Assembly: GCF_030551255.1 (NCBI RefSeq)
Contig: NZ_CP130630.1
Location: 1,612,001-1,676,000 of the forward strand
Reading direction: 5' to 3'
DNA: 64,000 bases
Source of the DNA: Streptomyces sp. NL15-2K
GTDB lineage: Bacteria; Actinomycetota; Actinomycetes; Streptomycetales; Streptomycetaceae
The translations under genes were made by a program, and so were the position numbers. Below the pieces are notes generated by a model. The model was not told the origin of the DNA. It saw only the letters and a program-made list of their open reading frames with translations, and made no database searches. Shown here one piece after another: positions 24,819 through 33,776 of this stretch. Within the stretch, counting starts at the first letter, position 1. Each line of letters starts with the position of its first letter.

Positions 24819-25769
24819 ATGGATCACAGCGGGCACGGCATGACCATGGATCTGCCGCCGTTCACGCTGGGGCGGGGGCTTCAGTGGTCGGCGGACCCGT
24901 TCTTTCTCGTCGCCTGCCTGGTGGGGCTCGCTCTGTACGCGTGGGGGGTCGTGCGGCTGCGGCGGCGTGGGGACGCGTGGCCGGTGGGGCGGACCGTCGC
25001 GTTCGTCTTCGGTGTGCTGAGCGTCGGGCTCGTGATGTGTACCCGGCTGAACGACTACGGCATGGTCATGTTCAGCGTGCACATGGTGCAGCACATGGTG
25101 ATCAGCATGCTGTCGCCGATCCTGCTCCTGCTCGGCGCCCCGGTCACGCTGGCGCTGCGGGCGCTGCCGGTCGCCGGCAAGGGCCGCAAGGGGCCGCGTG
25201 AGCTGCTGCTGATGTTCCTGCACAGCCATTACATGCGGATCATCACACACCCCGCGTTCACCATCCCGCTGTTCATCGCGAGTCTGTACGCGCTGTACTT
25301 CACGCCGTTGTTCGACTTCCTGATGGGCTCCAAGACCGGGCACATCGCGATGATGGTGCACTTCCTCGCCGTCGGCGTGGTCTTCTTCTGGCCGATCATG
25401 GGCGTGGACCCGGGGCCCAGCCGTCCGGGCTATCTGATGCGAATGCTGGAACTGTTCGCCGGCATGCCCTTCCACGCCTTCTTCGGCATCGCGCTCATGA
25501 TGGCGTCCACGCCCATGGTCGAGACGTTCAAGAACCCGCCGGCCTCCCTCGGCATCGACGCGCTCTCGGACCAGAACGCGGCCGGCGGCATCGCGTGGGC
25601 GTTCAGCGAGATCCCGTCCGTGCTGGTGCTGATCGCGCTGCTCTTCCAGTGGTACCGCTCCGAGCAACGGCAGGCCAAGCGCGAGGACCGGGCCGCCGAT
25701 CGGGACGGCGACAAGGAACTCGAGGCATACAACGCCTATCTGGCCTCATTGAACGCACGCGGGCGTTGA
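24819..25769 (+). CDS. Cytochrome c oxidase assembly protein, CtaG/Caa3-type
   Basis: A 316-residue integral membrane protein with about seven helices and the caa3 CtaG pattern (MFSVHMVQHMVISMLSPILL, about 81-100; conserved His in the loops). Members help insert copper into cytochrome oxidase. The N-terminus MDHSGHGMTMDL is rich in His/Met, a possible copper-binding lead. The start at 24819 has AGGAG upstream. The longer frame from 24723 runs through the pfkA terminator and is rejected. Confidence 0.87.
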   Translation: MDHSGHGMTMDLPPFTLGRGLQWSADPFFLVACLVGLALYAWGVVRLRRRGDAWPVGRTVAFVFGVLSVGLVMCTRLNDYGMVMFSVHMVQHMVISMLSPILLLLGAPVTLALRALPVAGKGRKGPRELLLMFLHSHYMRIITHPAFTIPLFIASLYALYFTPLFDFLMGSKTGHIAMMVHFLAVGVVFFWPIMGVDPGPSRPGYLMRMLELFAGMPFHAFFGIALMMASTPMVETFKNPPASLGIDALSDQNAAGGIAWAFSEIPSVLVLIALLFQWYRSEQRQAKREDRAADRDGDKELEAYNAYLASLNARGR

Positions 25770-25826
25770 AAGGCCTTCCATTCAGTAGCATGAAACGCGA
25801 TGGGGGAACCGCCGGGGGGAGCGGTG

Positions 25827-27266
25827 ATGACACTTCGCGTGCTCGTGCAAGGTGCCGGGAAATCGGCAATATTGTCGACGAATCGAAAGATCGCCGTTCT
25901 GGTGGTTTTCGTTCTGGCACTCAGTGGCTGCGACAGAGAGACACCTGTGTCCGTCGTGAAGGCGGTCGCCGCCGGCGTGCCCTCTCTCGCGCCGTTCTTC
26001 GACGAGAGCATCGGGCTCGGCCAGGACGCCCGGGTCCGGTCGCGGCCCGCGCACGGCAGCCTGCAGCAGGGTGACACGCCCGGGCTGTACGGGGGCACGA
26101 AGAAGCCGACGATCTGTGATGTCGAGCGGCTCGAACAGTTCCTCACCGATCCCGCGAATGGCAAGAAGGCCCAGGCGTGGGCGGGAGCGCTGGACATCAC
26201 CACGGAGCGGATCCCGGATTATCTGGATCGACTCACACCCGTTCTCCTGCGTCACGACACTCTCGTGAAGAACCACGACTACAAGAAGGAAAAGGCCGTC
26301 CCTTTCAACTCGCTGCTTCAGGCGGGAATCGCGATTCTCGTCGATGCACAGGGACTTCCCGCCGTGAAGTGCTCGTGCGGAAATCCGGTGCGCCCCTTCG
26401 AGGGGGACACGGGCCGGATTTCCGTCGAGTTCGAGGACGGCAACAAGAAGTGGCAGGGATACGAGCGCTCCTCCGTGGTGGCCGTACGGCCCGCGCCTCG
26501 GACACTGGAGCGGATCGCTCTGGTCGATGTCGTCGAGCCCGACCGGGGCATCGACCGGCCGGTCGGCACGACGGGCGAGGACGACTCCACGTTCGACACC
26601 CGGAAGCGGCGCGCGGTGCCGCACCTCGCCGGGACGACGTTCGGGCAGGCGAGCCGGCAGCTGGCCGACAGGGGGCTGGCCGCCGCGTACGACGGGAAGG
26701 GGCTCCCGCCGGACGGTGCCAGGGTCACGGCGTCCGATCCGCCGCCCGGGACCGAGCTCAGGTTCGGGGAGTACGTGACGTTGAGCGTGGCCGGGGGCGC
26801 GTCCGGGGACACGCCCGGGGGGTCACCTGGTGGGTCAACGGGACGGTCACCCGGTGGGTCACCTGGTGGGTCGGCCACTTCCCCGGCGCCCTCGCCGTCC
26901 GGGCCGGGCACGACGCCGCCGCCGTCGTCGTCGAGCGGCGGGCCCGGGCCGTCGCCTTCCGAGCCGCCGTCTTCGAACCCGCCGCCCAGCTCGGAGCGGC
27001 CTCCGTCCAGCCCACCGGCCGGCTCCGGATCCGAGCCGCCTCCGTCGAGCTCACCGCCCTCCCCCGATCCCCCGACCAGCTCCCCACCGACCGGCGACCC
27101 GGTCACCAGCGCCGCGCCGCCACCCCCGACCAGCGCTCCCGTCACCAGCGAACCGGCAAGCACCGGGCCGGCGAGCAGCGAACCGGCAATGAGCGCCCCG
27201 GAGAGCGACGCACCCGCCACGCATGGGCCCGCGACCGGCGAGCCCACCGCAAGCGCAGCCACGTAG
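25827..27266 (+). CDS. Lipoprotein with DUF6777-like and PASTA domains and a long Pro/Ser tail
   Basis: About 480 residues. A membrane lead (KIAVLVVFVLALSGC) ends in a lipobox, predicting lipid anchoring. A conserved domain follows (GLYGGTKKPTICDVERLEQF; CSCGNPVRPF), which I believe is DUF6777. Then comes one PASTA-like unit (VPHLAGTTFGQASRQLADRG to VTLSV, about 275-345), and finally about 140 residues of Pro/Ser/Gly/Thr low complexity suited to spanning the wall. The start at 25827 follows GGGGGGAG; 25800 is possible. It lies just upstream of a Ser/Thr kinase gene (28 bp), suggesting a joint wall-sensing function. Confidence 0.75.
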   Translation: MTLRVLVQGAGKSAILSTNRKIAVLVVFVLALSGCDRETPVSVVKAVAAGVPSLAPFFDESIGLGQDARVRSRPAHGSLQQGDTPGLYGGTKKPTICDVERLEQFLTDPANGKKAQAWAGALDITTERIPDYLDRLTPVLLRHDTLVKNHDYKKEKAVPFNSLLQAGIAILVDAQGLPAVKCSCGNPVRPFEGDTGRISVEFEDGNKKWQGYERSSVVAVRPAPRTLERIALVDVVEPDRGIDRPVGTTGEDDSTFDTRKRRAVPHLAGTTFGQASRQLADRGLAAAYDGKGLPPDGARVTASDPPPGTELRFGEYVTLSVAGGASGDTPGGSPGGSTGRSPGGSPGGSATSPAPSPSGPGTTPPPSSSSGGPGPSPSEPPSSNPPPSSERPPSSPPAGSGSEPPPSSSPPSPDPPTSSPPTGDPVTSAAPPPPTSAPVTSEPASTGPASSEPAMSAPESDAPATHGPATGEPTASAAT

Positions 27267-27294
27267 CACCCCCGCAGAACCCGGGAGTCACCGG

Positions 27295-29415
27295 ATGCCT
27301 TCAGGATCACCGACGTCGGGAGTGGGCCGGGTCATCGCCGGCCGCTATCTGCTGCTGAACCGCCTCGGCAGCGGCGGTATGGGCCATGTGTGGCTCGCCC
27401 ACGACCAGAGACTCGCCTGCGAGGTCGCGCTCAAGGAGATCGTGTTCCGCGATCCGGCCGAGGCCGGTCACGAGCGGGAGGCCCGGGTGGCCCGGGCCCG
27501 GGCCGAGGCCCGGCACGCGGCGGGCCTGCGCGGCCATCCGCACGTGGTGACCGTGCACGACGTGCTGGAGCACGAGGGGCTGCCGTGGATCGTCATGGAG
27601 TACGTGGCGGGCGCCGTCGACCTGCGCGAGCTGGTCGGGACACGAGGGCCGCTCGCCCCGGCCGAGTGCGCCAGGATCGGCCTCGCCGTGCTCGACGCGC
27701 TGACCGCTGGGCACGAGCGGGGCGTCATGCACCGGGACGTGAAACCGGCGAACATCCTGCTGGCGCCGGACCGCACCGGGGCGCCGTACGGTCGCGTGCT
27801 GCTCACCGACTACGGCATCTCGGTGCAGCCGGACGCCGACGAGACGCGCTACACGCTGGCGTCGGTGCTGGTGGGCACGGCCGGCTATCTGGCGCCCGAG
27901 CGGGCCACGGGCGGGGCGCCCACGCCGGCCGCCGATCTGTTCTCGCTGGGCTGCACGCTGTACCACGGCGTCGAGGGCCGGGGCCCCTTCGAGCGGGAGT
28001 CGCATCTGGCGGAGATCACCGCGGTCGTCACGGAGGAGCCCCGTCCGGCCGTGCGCGCCGGGGCGCTGGGGCCCGTACTGGACGCACTGCTCGTCAAAGA
28101 CCCCGCACGGCGGCTGTCGGCGGTGGAGGCGGAGGCGGCGCTGTCGCGGATCGTCCTGCCGCAGGCGGAGGCGTACGCCCGGACACAGACCGATCTGGGG
28201 TCGCAGCCGCCGTGGGCCGGAACGGGGGCACCCGCGCCACCCGCGCCACCCACAGGGCCGCACGGGGCCGGATCCGGACCGCCTGGATCGCCACAGGAAC
28301 CAGGGTTCGGTCCGTCCGGGGATGCACAGGGGCCAGGGTTCGGTGCGTCCGGGGGTGCACAGGGCCCAGGGTTCCCCGGTTCCGGGGATACATCCGGGGA
28401 TACACAGGGGCCGCCAGGACTCGGACTCGGCCCGTTCAGGCCGCCGCAGGGGCCCGGCTTCGCCCCGCCCGGGGACCCGCAGCGGCCAGGGCAGGGCGCA
28501 CCCGTGGAGAATCCACGGCGTTCCGGCCGGCCCGGGCATCCGCAGGGCTTCGGGCCGGCCCTCCTCCCCGCGGCGTCCCCGGCCGGGCGCCGGCGGCGCG
28601 AGCGACCGCGCGCCCCGCGGGTCGCTATGGCCTGCGGGCTCGGGCCGGTGCTCGCCCTGGGCGGCGTCTGGTACGCCCTGGCGGACCGGTTCACCGACGG
28701 GACCGGGCCGCCGTACGGCCAGAGTGTCGGGCTGGCCCAGGCACTCCGGGAGGGTGACTGCGTACTCGCCGACTGGGCGGGGGCGGAGCGCTTCCAGGGC
28801 ACGCCCCGGCTGTCGCTCGACCCCACCTGCCGGGACAAGGCGCCGGACGGGCAGGTGATGGCCTTCGTCGCGGCCGCGTCGGCGGACGAGGCGCGGCGGC
28901 TGGGGCCGGGGCGGTGCGAGGAACGGACGCGGGAGCTCCGGAACAAGCTCGCGGACGTGCGCAGCCTCGCCGTCGTGCCGACCTCGGACGGATTCGAGTC
29001 CGCCGGGCGGCGGACCGCCTGTCTGGTGCTGGGCGCGTACGGGCCCGTGTACGGGCCGCTGGGCGCGCACCGCAAGCCGGGCTCGGCCTTCGCGGACACG
29101 GCGACCATGCAGAAGCGGGACTGCCTGGACGTCCGCTCCAACCGGGACGCCCGGCTGGTCCCCTGCGAGGGTCCGCACGACGAGGAGGTGCTCGGCTTCA
29201 CCCGGCTCGGCACCGACGTCACGCTCGGCGAGGCGCGCACCGAGTCGGATCCGGCGTGCGGCCGTGAGGTACCGCCGGGCGACTACGGCTTCGATCCGTC
29301 GGTGTACACGGCGGGGTCCTGGACGAGTCAGGGCTCCTGGAAGAACGGGACACATTTCGTCGTGTGCACCGTCCGGAAGCAGAACGGAGGCACCATGGAG
29401 GGGACCGAACCATGA
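27295..29415 (+). CDS. Membrane Ser/Thr protein kinase
   Basis: A 706-residue PknB-type kinase. The kinase domain spans about residues 10-285, with glycine loop LGSGGMGHVW, VALKE lysine, HRDVKPAN catalytic loop and TDYGIS in place of DFG. A Gly/Pro-rich linker of degenerate QGPGF-type repeats follows (about 325-425), then one membrane helix (ACGLGPVLALGGVWYALA) and an extracellular domain containing LVPCEGPHDEEVLGF, similar to septum-formation-type domains. Start at 27295 behind CGGGAG. It is probably co-transcribed with the PASTA lipoprotein upstream and a 56-residue membrane protein downstream. Confidence 0.9.
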   Translation: MPSGSPTSGVGRVIAGRYLLLNRLGSGGMGHVWLAHDQRLACEVALKEIVFRDPAEAGHEREARVARARAEARHAAGLRGHPHVVTVHDVLEHEGLPWIVMEYVAGAVDLRELVGTRGPLAPAECARIGLAVLDALTAGHERGVMHRDVKPANILLAPDRTGAPYGRVLLTDYGISVQPDADETRYTLASVLVGTAGYLAPERATGGAPTPAADLFSLGCTLYHGVEGRGPFERESHLAEITAVVTEEPRPAVRAGALGPVLDALLVKDPARRLSAVEAEAALSRIVLPQAEAYARTQTDLGSQPPWAGTGAPAPPAPPTGPHGAGSGPPGSPQEPGFGPSGDAQGPGFGASGGAQGPGFPGSGDTSGDTQGPPGLGLGPFRPPQGPGFAPPGDPQRPGQGAPVENPRRSGRPGHPQGFGPALLPAASPAGRRRRERPRAPRVAMACGLGPVLALGGVWYALADRFTDGTGPPYGQSVGLAQALREGDCVLADWAGAERFQGTPRLSLDPTCRDKAPDGQVMAFVAAASADEARRLGPGRCEERTRELRNKLADVRSLAVVPTSDGFESAGRRTACLVLGAYGPVYGPLGAHRKPGSAFADTATMQKRDCLDVRSNRDARLVPCEGPHDEEVLGFTRLGTDVTLGEARTESDPACGREVPPGDYGFDPSVYTAGSWTSQGSWKNGTHFVVCTVRKQNGGTMEGTEP

Positions 29416-29428
29416 GGAGGGTGTTGCG

Positions 29429-29599
29429 ATGCCCGGTTCTACGGACGGCTCGACCAAGACGATGGGGGTGCTCACCGTCGGCGGACTCGTCGTGGTGACG
29501 GCCTACACGGTGGCACTCGGCAGCAACGGCTGGCTGTGGTTCGGCTGGGTCGTACTGGGACTGATCACCCTCGGGATGGTGGCCACCAAGAGCACCTGA
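29429..29599 (+). CDS. Small two-helix membrane protein
   Basis: A 56-residue protein with two hydrophobic segments (MGVLTVGGLVVVTAYTVAL and WLWFGWVVLGLITLGMVA). GGAGG lies ahead of the ATG, which is 13 bp after the kinase stop. Its TGA abuts the stop of the convergent histidine kinase gene, so that the six bases TGATCA hold both stop codons. Function unknown. Confidence 0.75.
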   Translation: MPGSTDGSTKTMGVLTVGGLVVVTAYTVALGSNGWLWFGWVVLGLITLGMVATKST

Positions 29600-30814
29600 T
29601 CATCCGCCGCTGAGGCGGCCCGCCGAGTGCACCCCCGGCTGGTATTTCGGCAGCCGGGCGGTGATTTTCATGCCCGCTCCCACGGCGGTCTCGATGACCA
29701 GGCCGTAGTCGTCGCCGTAGACCTGGCGAAGGCGGTCGTCGACGTTGGACAGCCCGATGCCGCCGGACGGGCTGACCTCGCCTGCGAGGATGCGGCGCAG
29801 CAGGACGGGGTCCATTCCGGCGCCGTCGTCCTCGATGACGACCAGGGCCTCGGCTCCGGCGTCCTGCGCGGTGATGCTGATGTGGCTCTTCCCGGCAGGC
29901 ACAGCCTTGCCCTCCAGACCGTGCTTGACGGCGTTCTCGACGAGCGGCTGGAGGCAGAGGAAGGGCAGGGCGACCGGCAGTACCTCGGGGGCGATCTGCA
30001 GGGTGACGGAGAGGCGGTCGCCGAAGCGTGCCCGGACGAGCGCCAAGTAGTGGTCGATGGCGTGGAGTTCGTCGGCGAGGGTGGTGAAGTCGCCGTGCCT
30101 GCGGAACGAGTAGCGGGTGAAGTCGGCGAATTCCAGGAGGAGTTCGCGGGCGCGCTCGGGGTCGGTGCGGACGAACGAGGCGATCACCGCGAGCGAGTTG
30201 AAGATGAAGTGCGGGGAGATCTGGGCGCGCAGGGCCTTGATCTCGGCCTCGATCAGGCGGGTGCGGGACTGGTCGAGATCGGCCAGCTCCAACTGCACGG
30301 AGACCCAGCGGGCGACCTCTCCGGCCGCGCGGACCAGGACGGCGGACTCGCGGGGTGCGCAGGCGACGAGGGCTCCGTGGACGCGGTCGTCGACGGTGAG
30401 GGGGGCGACGACCGCCCAGCGGACCGGGCAGTCGGGGGCGTCGCAGTCCAGCCGGAAGGCCTCGCCGCGGCCGGTGTCCAGGGGGCCGGTCAGGCGTTCC
30501 ATGATCTCGGCGCGATGATGCTCGCCCACGCCGTCCCAGACCAGGACCTCCTTCTGGTCGGTGAGGCAGAGCGCGTCCGTGCCGAGCAGGGAGCGCAGCC
30601 GGCGGGCCGACTTGCGCGCGGTCTCCTCCGTCAGGCCCGCCCGCAGCGGGGGCGCGGCGAGGGAAGCGGTGTGCAGGGTCTGGAAGGTGGCGTGTTCGAC
30701 GGGGGTGCCGAGTCCGCCGAGGTGCTGCGGGCGTGTGGTGCGGCGGCCGAGCCAGAAGCCGATGACCAGGACAGGGAGGATCGCCACGCACAGGCCGGCG
30801 ACGAATCCGCTCAT
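29600..30814 (-). CDS. LytS-type sensor histidine kinase
   Basis: A 404-residue kinase with one N-terminal membrane helix (FVAGLCVAILPVLVIGFWLG), a GAF-like sensor region (about 70-190), the His_kinase motif QISPHFIFNSLAVIASFVR (about 215-233, phospho-His) and an ATPase domain with LVENAVKHGLEG and GIGLSNVDDRL. It is last in the operon LytTR regulator - small membrane protein - symporter - kinase. Its ATG overlaps the symporter stop. Confidence 0.9.
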   Translation of the reverse strand: MSGFVAGLCVAILPVLVIGFWLGRRTTRPQHLGGLGTPVEHATFQTLHTASLAAPPLRAGLTEETARKSARRLRSLLGTDALCLTDQKEVLVWDGVGEHHRAEIMERLTGPLDTGRGEAFRLDCDAPDCPVRWAVVAPLTVDDRVHGALVACAPRESAVLVRAAGEVARWVSVQLELADLDQSRTRLIEAEIKALRAQISPHFIFNSLAVIASFVRTDPERARELLLEFADFTRYSFRRHGDFTTLADELHAIDHYLALVRARFGDRLSVTLQIAPEVLPVALPFLCLQPLVENAVKHGLEGKAVPAGKSHISITAQDAGAEALVVIEDDGAGMDPVLLRRILAGEVSPSGGIGLSNVDDRLRQVYGDDYGLVIETAVGAGMKITARLPKYQPGVHSAGRLSGG

Positions 30815-32523
30815 GCCTTCACCTCCGCCCGCAGCTCCTCCGGCAGATGGAACCGGGCCAGGATCGCCGCCGTGCCGGCCGGTACGCGCCCTGCCGTGGC
30901 CAGGGACACCAGCACCATGGTGAGGAAGCCCAGCGGCACCGACCAGAGCGCGGGCCAGGCGAGCAGCGCGTGCAGGCCGCCCGTGCCAGGGAAACCCGCC
31001 ATGGTCACGGCCACGGCCACGAAGGCCGAGCCGCCGCCCACCAGCATGCCCGCGGCCGCGCCCGGCGGGGTCAGCCGCCGCCACCAGATGCCGAGGACGA
31101 GCAGCGGGCAGAAGGAGGACGCGGACACGGCGAACGCCAGCCCGACGGCGTCGGCGACGGGGAGTCCGCCGACCAGCATGCTGGCCGCGAGCGGTACGGC
31201 CATGGCGAGCGCCGTGCCCAGCCGGAAGTGCCGTACGCCGCGCGAGGGCAGCACGTCCTGGGTGAGGACGCCCGCCACGGCCATGGTCAGCCCCGAGGCC
31301 GTGGACAGGAACGCGGCGAAGGCCCCGCCCGCCACCAGCGCGCCGAGCAGGTCGCCGCCGAGCCCGCCGATCATGCGGTCGGGCAGCAGCAGGACGGCGG
31401 CGTCCGCGTCGCCGGTGAGGGCGAGTTCGGGGGCGTAGAGCCTGCCGAGGGCGCCGTAGACGGGCGGCAGCAGGTAGAAGGCGCCGATCAGGGCGAGCAC
31501 GGCGACGGTGGTGCGGCGGGCGGCGACGCCGTGCGGGCTGGTGTAGAAGCGGACGACGACGTGCGGCAGGCCCATGGTGCCGAGGAAGGTGGCGAGGATC
31601 AGCCCGTACGTGGCGTACAGCGGGCGTTCCTCGCGGCCCGCGGCCAGGGAGGTCGACATGCCGCCGTTGCTGCCGCGGTCGGCGGCCGGGACGGGGGCGC
31701 CCTGGGCGAAGGTGAACCGGGTGCCCTGTTCGACGCGGTGCGTGCCGGCGGGGAGGTGGATCCGGTCGTCGTCGTGCGGGCGGCCGTCGATCGTGCCGCT
31801 CACCGTGACGGTCAGCGGCGCGTCCAGCTTCAGGTCGAGGCCGGCGTCGACGCGGACGACGCGCTGCTCGCGGAAGGTGGCCGGTTCGTCGAAGGCGTGG
31901 CGGTGGGCGCCGTCGTCCTGCCAGGCGAGGACGAGGAAGAGGGCGGGGACGAGCAGGGCGGTGAGTTTCAGCCAGTACTGGAAGGCCTGCACGAAGGTGA
32001 TGCTGCGCATGCCTCCGGCGGCGACGGTGGCGACCACCACGGCCGCCACGATCACACCCCCGAGCCATGCGGGCGCCCCGGTCAGCACGGTCAGCGTCAG
32101 TCCGGCGCCCTGGAGTTGGGGCAGCAGATACAGCCAGCCGACGCCGACGACGAAGGCGCCCGCCAGCCGTCGTACCGCCTGGGAAGCGAGCCGGGCCTCG
32201 GCGAAGTCGGGCAGCGTGTAGGCGCCGGAGCGGCGCAGCGGGGCGGCGACGAACAGGAGCAGGACCAGATAGCCGGCGGTGTAGCCGACCGGGTACCAGA
32301 GCATGTCCGGGCCCTGCACCAGGACCAGGCCGGCGATGCCCAGGAAGGAGGCTGCGGAGAGGTACTCGCCGCTGATGGCGGCGGCGTTGAGGCGGGGGCC
32401 GACGGTGCGGGAGGCGACGTAGAAGTCCGAGGTGGTGCGGGAGATGCGCAGGCCGAAGGCGCCGACGAGGACGGTCGCCACGACGACGAGGGCGACGGCG
32501 GGGACGGCGTAGTTGGAGTTCAT
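30811..32523 (-). CDS. Solute:sodium symporter (acetate/pyruvate type)
   Basis: A 570-residue SSS-family transporter with about 13 helices. It has NAAAISGEYLSAASFLGIAG (about 46-65), the ion-site GTMGLPHVVVRFYTSP (about 314-329) and AAFLSTASGLTMAVAGVL. Between helices 6 and 7 lies an extra polar, beta-rich insert of about 100 residues (about 200-300) that would face outward. Such carriers move acetate, pyruvate or similar acids. Co-transcription with LytTR/LytS genes recalls pyruvate-sensing systems such as BtsSR. A 23-bp triplication precedes its start. Confidence 0.87.
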   Translation of the reverse strand: MNSNYAVPAVALVVVATVLVGAFGLRISRTTSDFYVASRTVGPRLNAAAISGEYLSAASFLGIAGLVLVQGPDMLWYPVGYTAGYLVLLLFVAAPLRRSGAYTLPDFAEARLASQAVRRLAGAFVVGVGWLYLLPQLQGAGLTLTVLTGAPAWLGGVIVAAVVVATVAAGGMRSITFVQAFQYWLKLTALLVPALFLVLAWQDDGAHRHAFDEPATFREQRVVRVDAGLDLKLDAPLTVTVSGTIDGRPHDDDRIHLPAGTHRVEQGTRFTFAQGAPVPAADRGSNGGMSTSLAAGREERPLYATYGLILATFLGTMGLPHVVVRFYTSPHGVAARRTTVAVLALIGAFYLLPPVYGALGRLYAPELALTGDADAAVLLLPDRMIGGLGGDLLGALVAGGAFAAFLSTASGLTMAVAGVLTQDVLPSRGVRHFRLGTALAMAVPLAASMLVGGLPVADAVGLAFAVSASSFCPLLVLGIWWRRLTPPGAAAGMLVGGGSAFVAVAVTMAGFPGTGGLHALLAWPALWSVPLGFLTMVLVSLATAGRVPAGTAAILARFHLPEELRAEVKA

Positions 32524-32580
32524 CGGTCTTGGGCTCGCTGGTTCATCGGTCTTGGGCTCGCCGGTTCATCGGTCTTCGAC
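32519..32580 (-). repeat. 23-bp tandem triplication creating two 8-codon mini-ORFs
   Basis: Two full 23-bp units and a third partial one contain ACCGATGAAC. Reading the minus strand, the upstream gene ends ..CGATGA. The overlapping ATG opens MNRRAQDR-stop (32569-32543), whose ATGA opens MNQRAQDR-stop (32546-32520), whose ATGA is the symporter start (32523). Every junction keeps a 4-nt stop/start overlap. Confidence 0.9.
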
Positions 32581-32931
32581 GAGGCGCACGAAGTCCCGCT
32601 CGTTGCGCTCGGCGCGGCGCACGTACCAGCGGGCGAGCAGGACGAGCGGGAGGTAGAGACCGAAGCCCAGGACGGCCCATTCGAGGTGGCGGGCGTCGGG
32701 CATCGCGGCGAAGAGCAGCGGCAGCGGGCCGATGAGGAGGCCGAGGACCGCGAACACCGTGAGAGCGGCGCGCAGTTGGCTGCGCATCAGGGAGCGGACG
32801 TAGGTGTGGCCAAGGGTGGTCTGTTCGTCGATCTCGGTGCGCGGGCGGTAGTAACCGGGGACCCGGCGGGCCCGGCGGGGCGGGCCGGTGACGACGACAC
32901 GGCGTTCGGTGGGGTTCTGGGGCATCCTCAC
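32566..32931 (-). CDS. Small membrane protein of the symporter operon (DUF485-like)
   Basis: A 121-residue protein with two membrane helices (ALTVFAVLGLLIGPLPLLFA and AVLGFGLYLPLVLLARWYV), an arginine-rich N-terminus and a charged C-terminus RRAERNERDFVRLVEDR. This is the layout of DUF485-type partners of SSS acetate carriers. The GTG start (32931) overlaps the LytTR stop as GTGA. An ATG six bases downstream is possible. The stop overlaps the first mini-ORF. Confidence 0.75.
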   Translation of the reverse strand: MRMPQNPTERRVVVTGPPRRARRVPGYYRPRTEIDEQTTLGHTYVRSLMRSQLRAALTVFAVLGLLIGPLPLLFAAMPDARHLEWAVLGFGLYLPLVLLARWYVRRAERNERDFVRLVEDR

Positions 32932-33677
32932 GTCCTCCTCATCAGCAGGTCCCGCAGCTCGCGGGCGTGGCGGCGGCTGACCTGGAGTTCCTCGGAGCCG
33001 ACCAGGACGCTGACGGTGCCCGCGTCCAGGCGGAGCTCGCCGACGTGGCGCAGGGCGACCAGGTGGCGGCGGTGGATGCGGACGAAGCCGCGGGAGCGCC
33101 AGCGCTCCTCCAGGGTGGACAGCGGGATCCGTACGAGGTGGCTGCCCTTGTCGGTGTGCAGCCGGGCGTAGTCGCCCTGGGCCTCGACGTGCGTGATGTC
33201 GTCGACGGAGACGAAGCGGGTCACGCCGCCGAGCTCGACGGGTATGTGGTCGGGGTCGGGTTCGTGCACGGGGATGCGCGGGGCGGTGTCGCGGCGTTCG
33301 GCGGCCCGGCGGACGGCCTCGGCGAGGCGTTCCTTGCGGACGGGTTTGAGTACGTAGTCGACGGCCTTGAGGTCGAAGGCCTGGACGGCGAAGTCCTCGT
33401 GGGCGGTGACGAACACGACGAGCGGCGGTTGGGCGAACCCGGTGAGCAGCCGGGCCAGGTCGAGTCCGTCGAGGCCGGGCATCTGGATGTCGAGGAAGAC
33501 GACGTCGATCGCCTCCGGCCCGTCCGGACCGGACTCCAGCGCCCGGTTGATCCGGCGCAGCGCCTGGGTCGCGTCACCCGCGCCCTCCGCGCTGCCGATG
33601 CGGGGGTCCGCGTTCAGCAGGTAGAGGAGTTCCTCCAGGGAGGGGCGTTCGTCGTCGACAGCCAGGGCGCGCAGCAT
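32928..33677 (-). CDS. LytTR-family response regulator
   Basis: A 249-residue regulator. The receiver domain has the DDE acid pocket (LAVDDERPS), phospho-Asp in VVFLDIQMPGLDG (about 59-71) and Lys in VLKPVRKER. A C-terminal LytTR DNA-binding domain follows (FVSVDDITHVEAQGDYARLHT; FVRIHRRHLVAL). It is first in the operon that encodes its LytS partner three genes downstream, with the symporter between. Confidence 0.92.
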   Translation of the reverse strand: MLRALAVDDERPSLEELLYLLNADPRIGSAEGAGDATQALRRINRALESGPDGPEAIDVVFLDIQMPGLDGLDLARLLTGFAQPPLVVFVTAHEDFAVQAFDLKAVDYVLKPVRKERLAEAVRRAAERRDTAPRIPVHEPDPDHIPVELGGVTRFVSVDDITHVEAQGDYARLHTDKGSHLVRIPLSTLEERWRSRGFVRIHRRHLVALRHVGELRLDAGTVSVLVGSEELQVSRRHARELRDLLMRRT

Positions 33678-33776
33678 GAACCCGGAGTGTAGGAGTTATT
33701 CGTACGCCAGGACACGTGCCGGGGTGGACGTTCGCGCTGGGTACGGTGCCGGCCGCGTGCTGGATACAGTGCCCGC

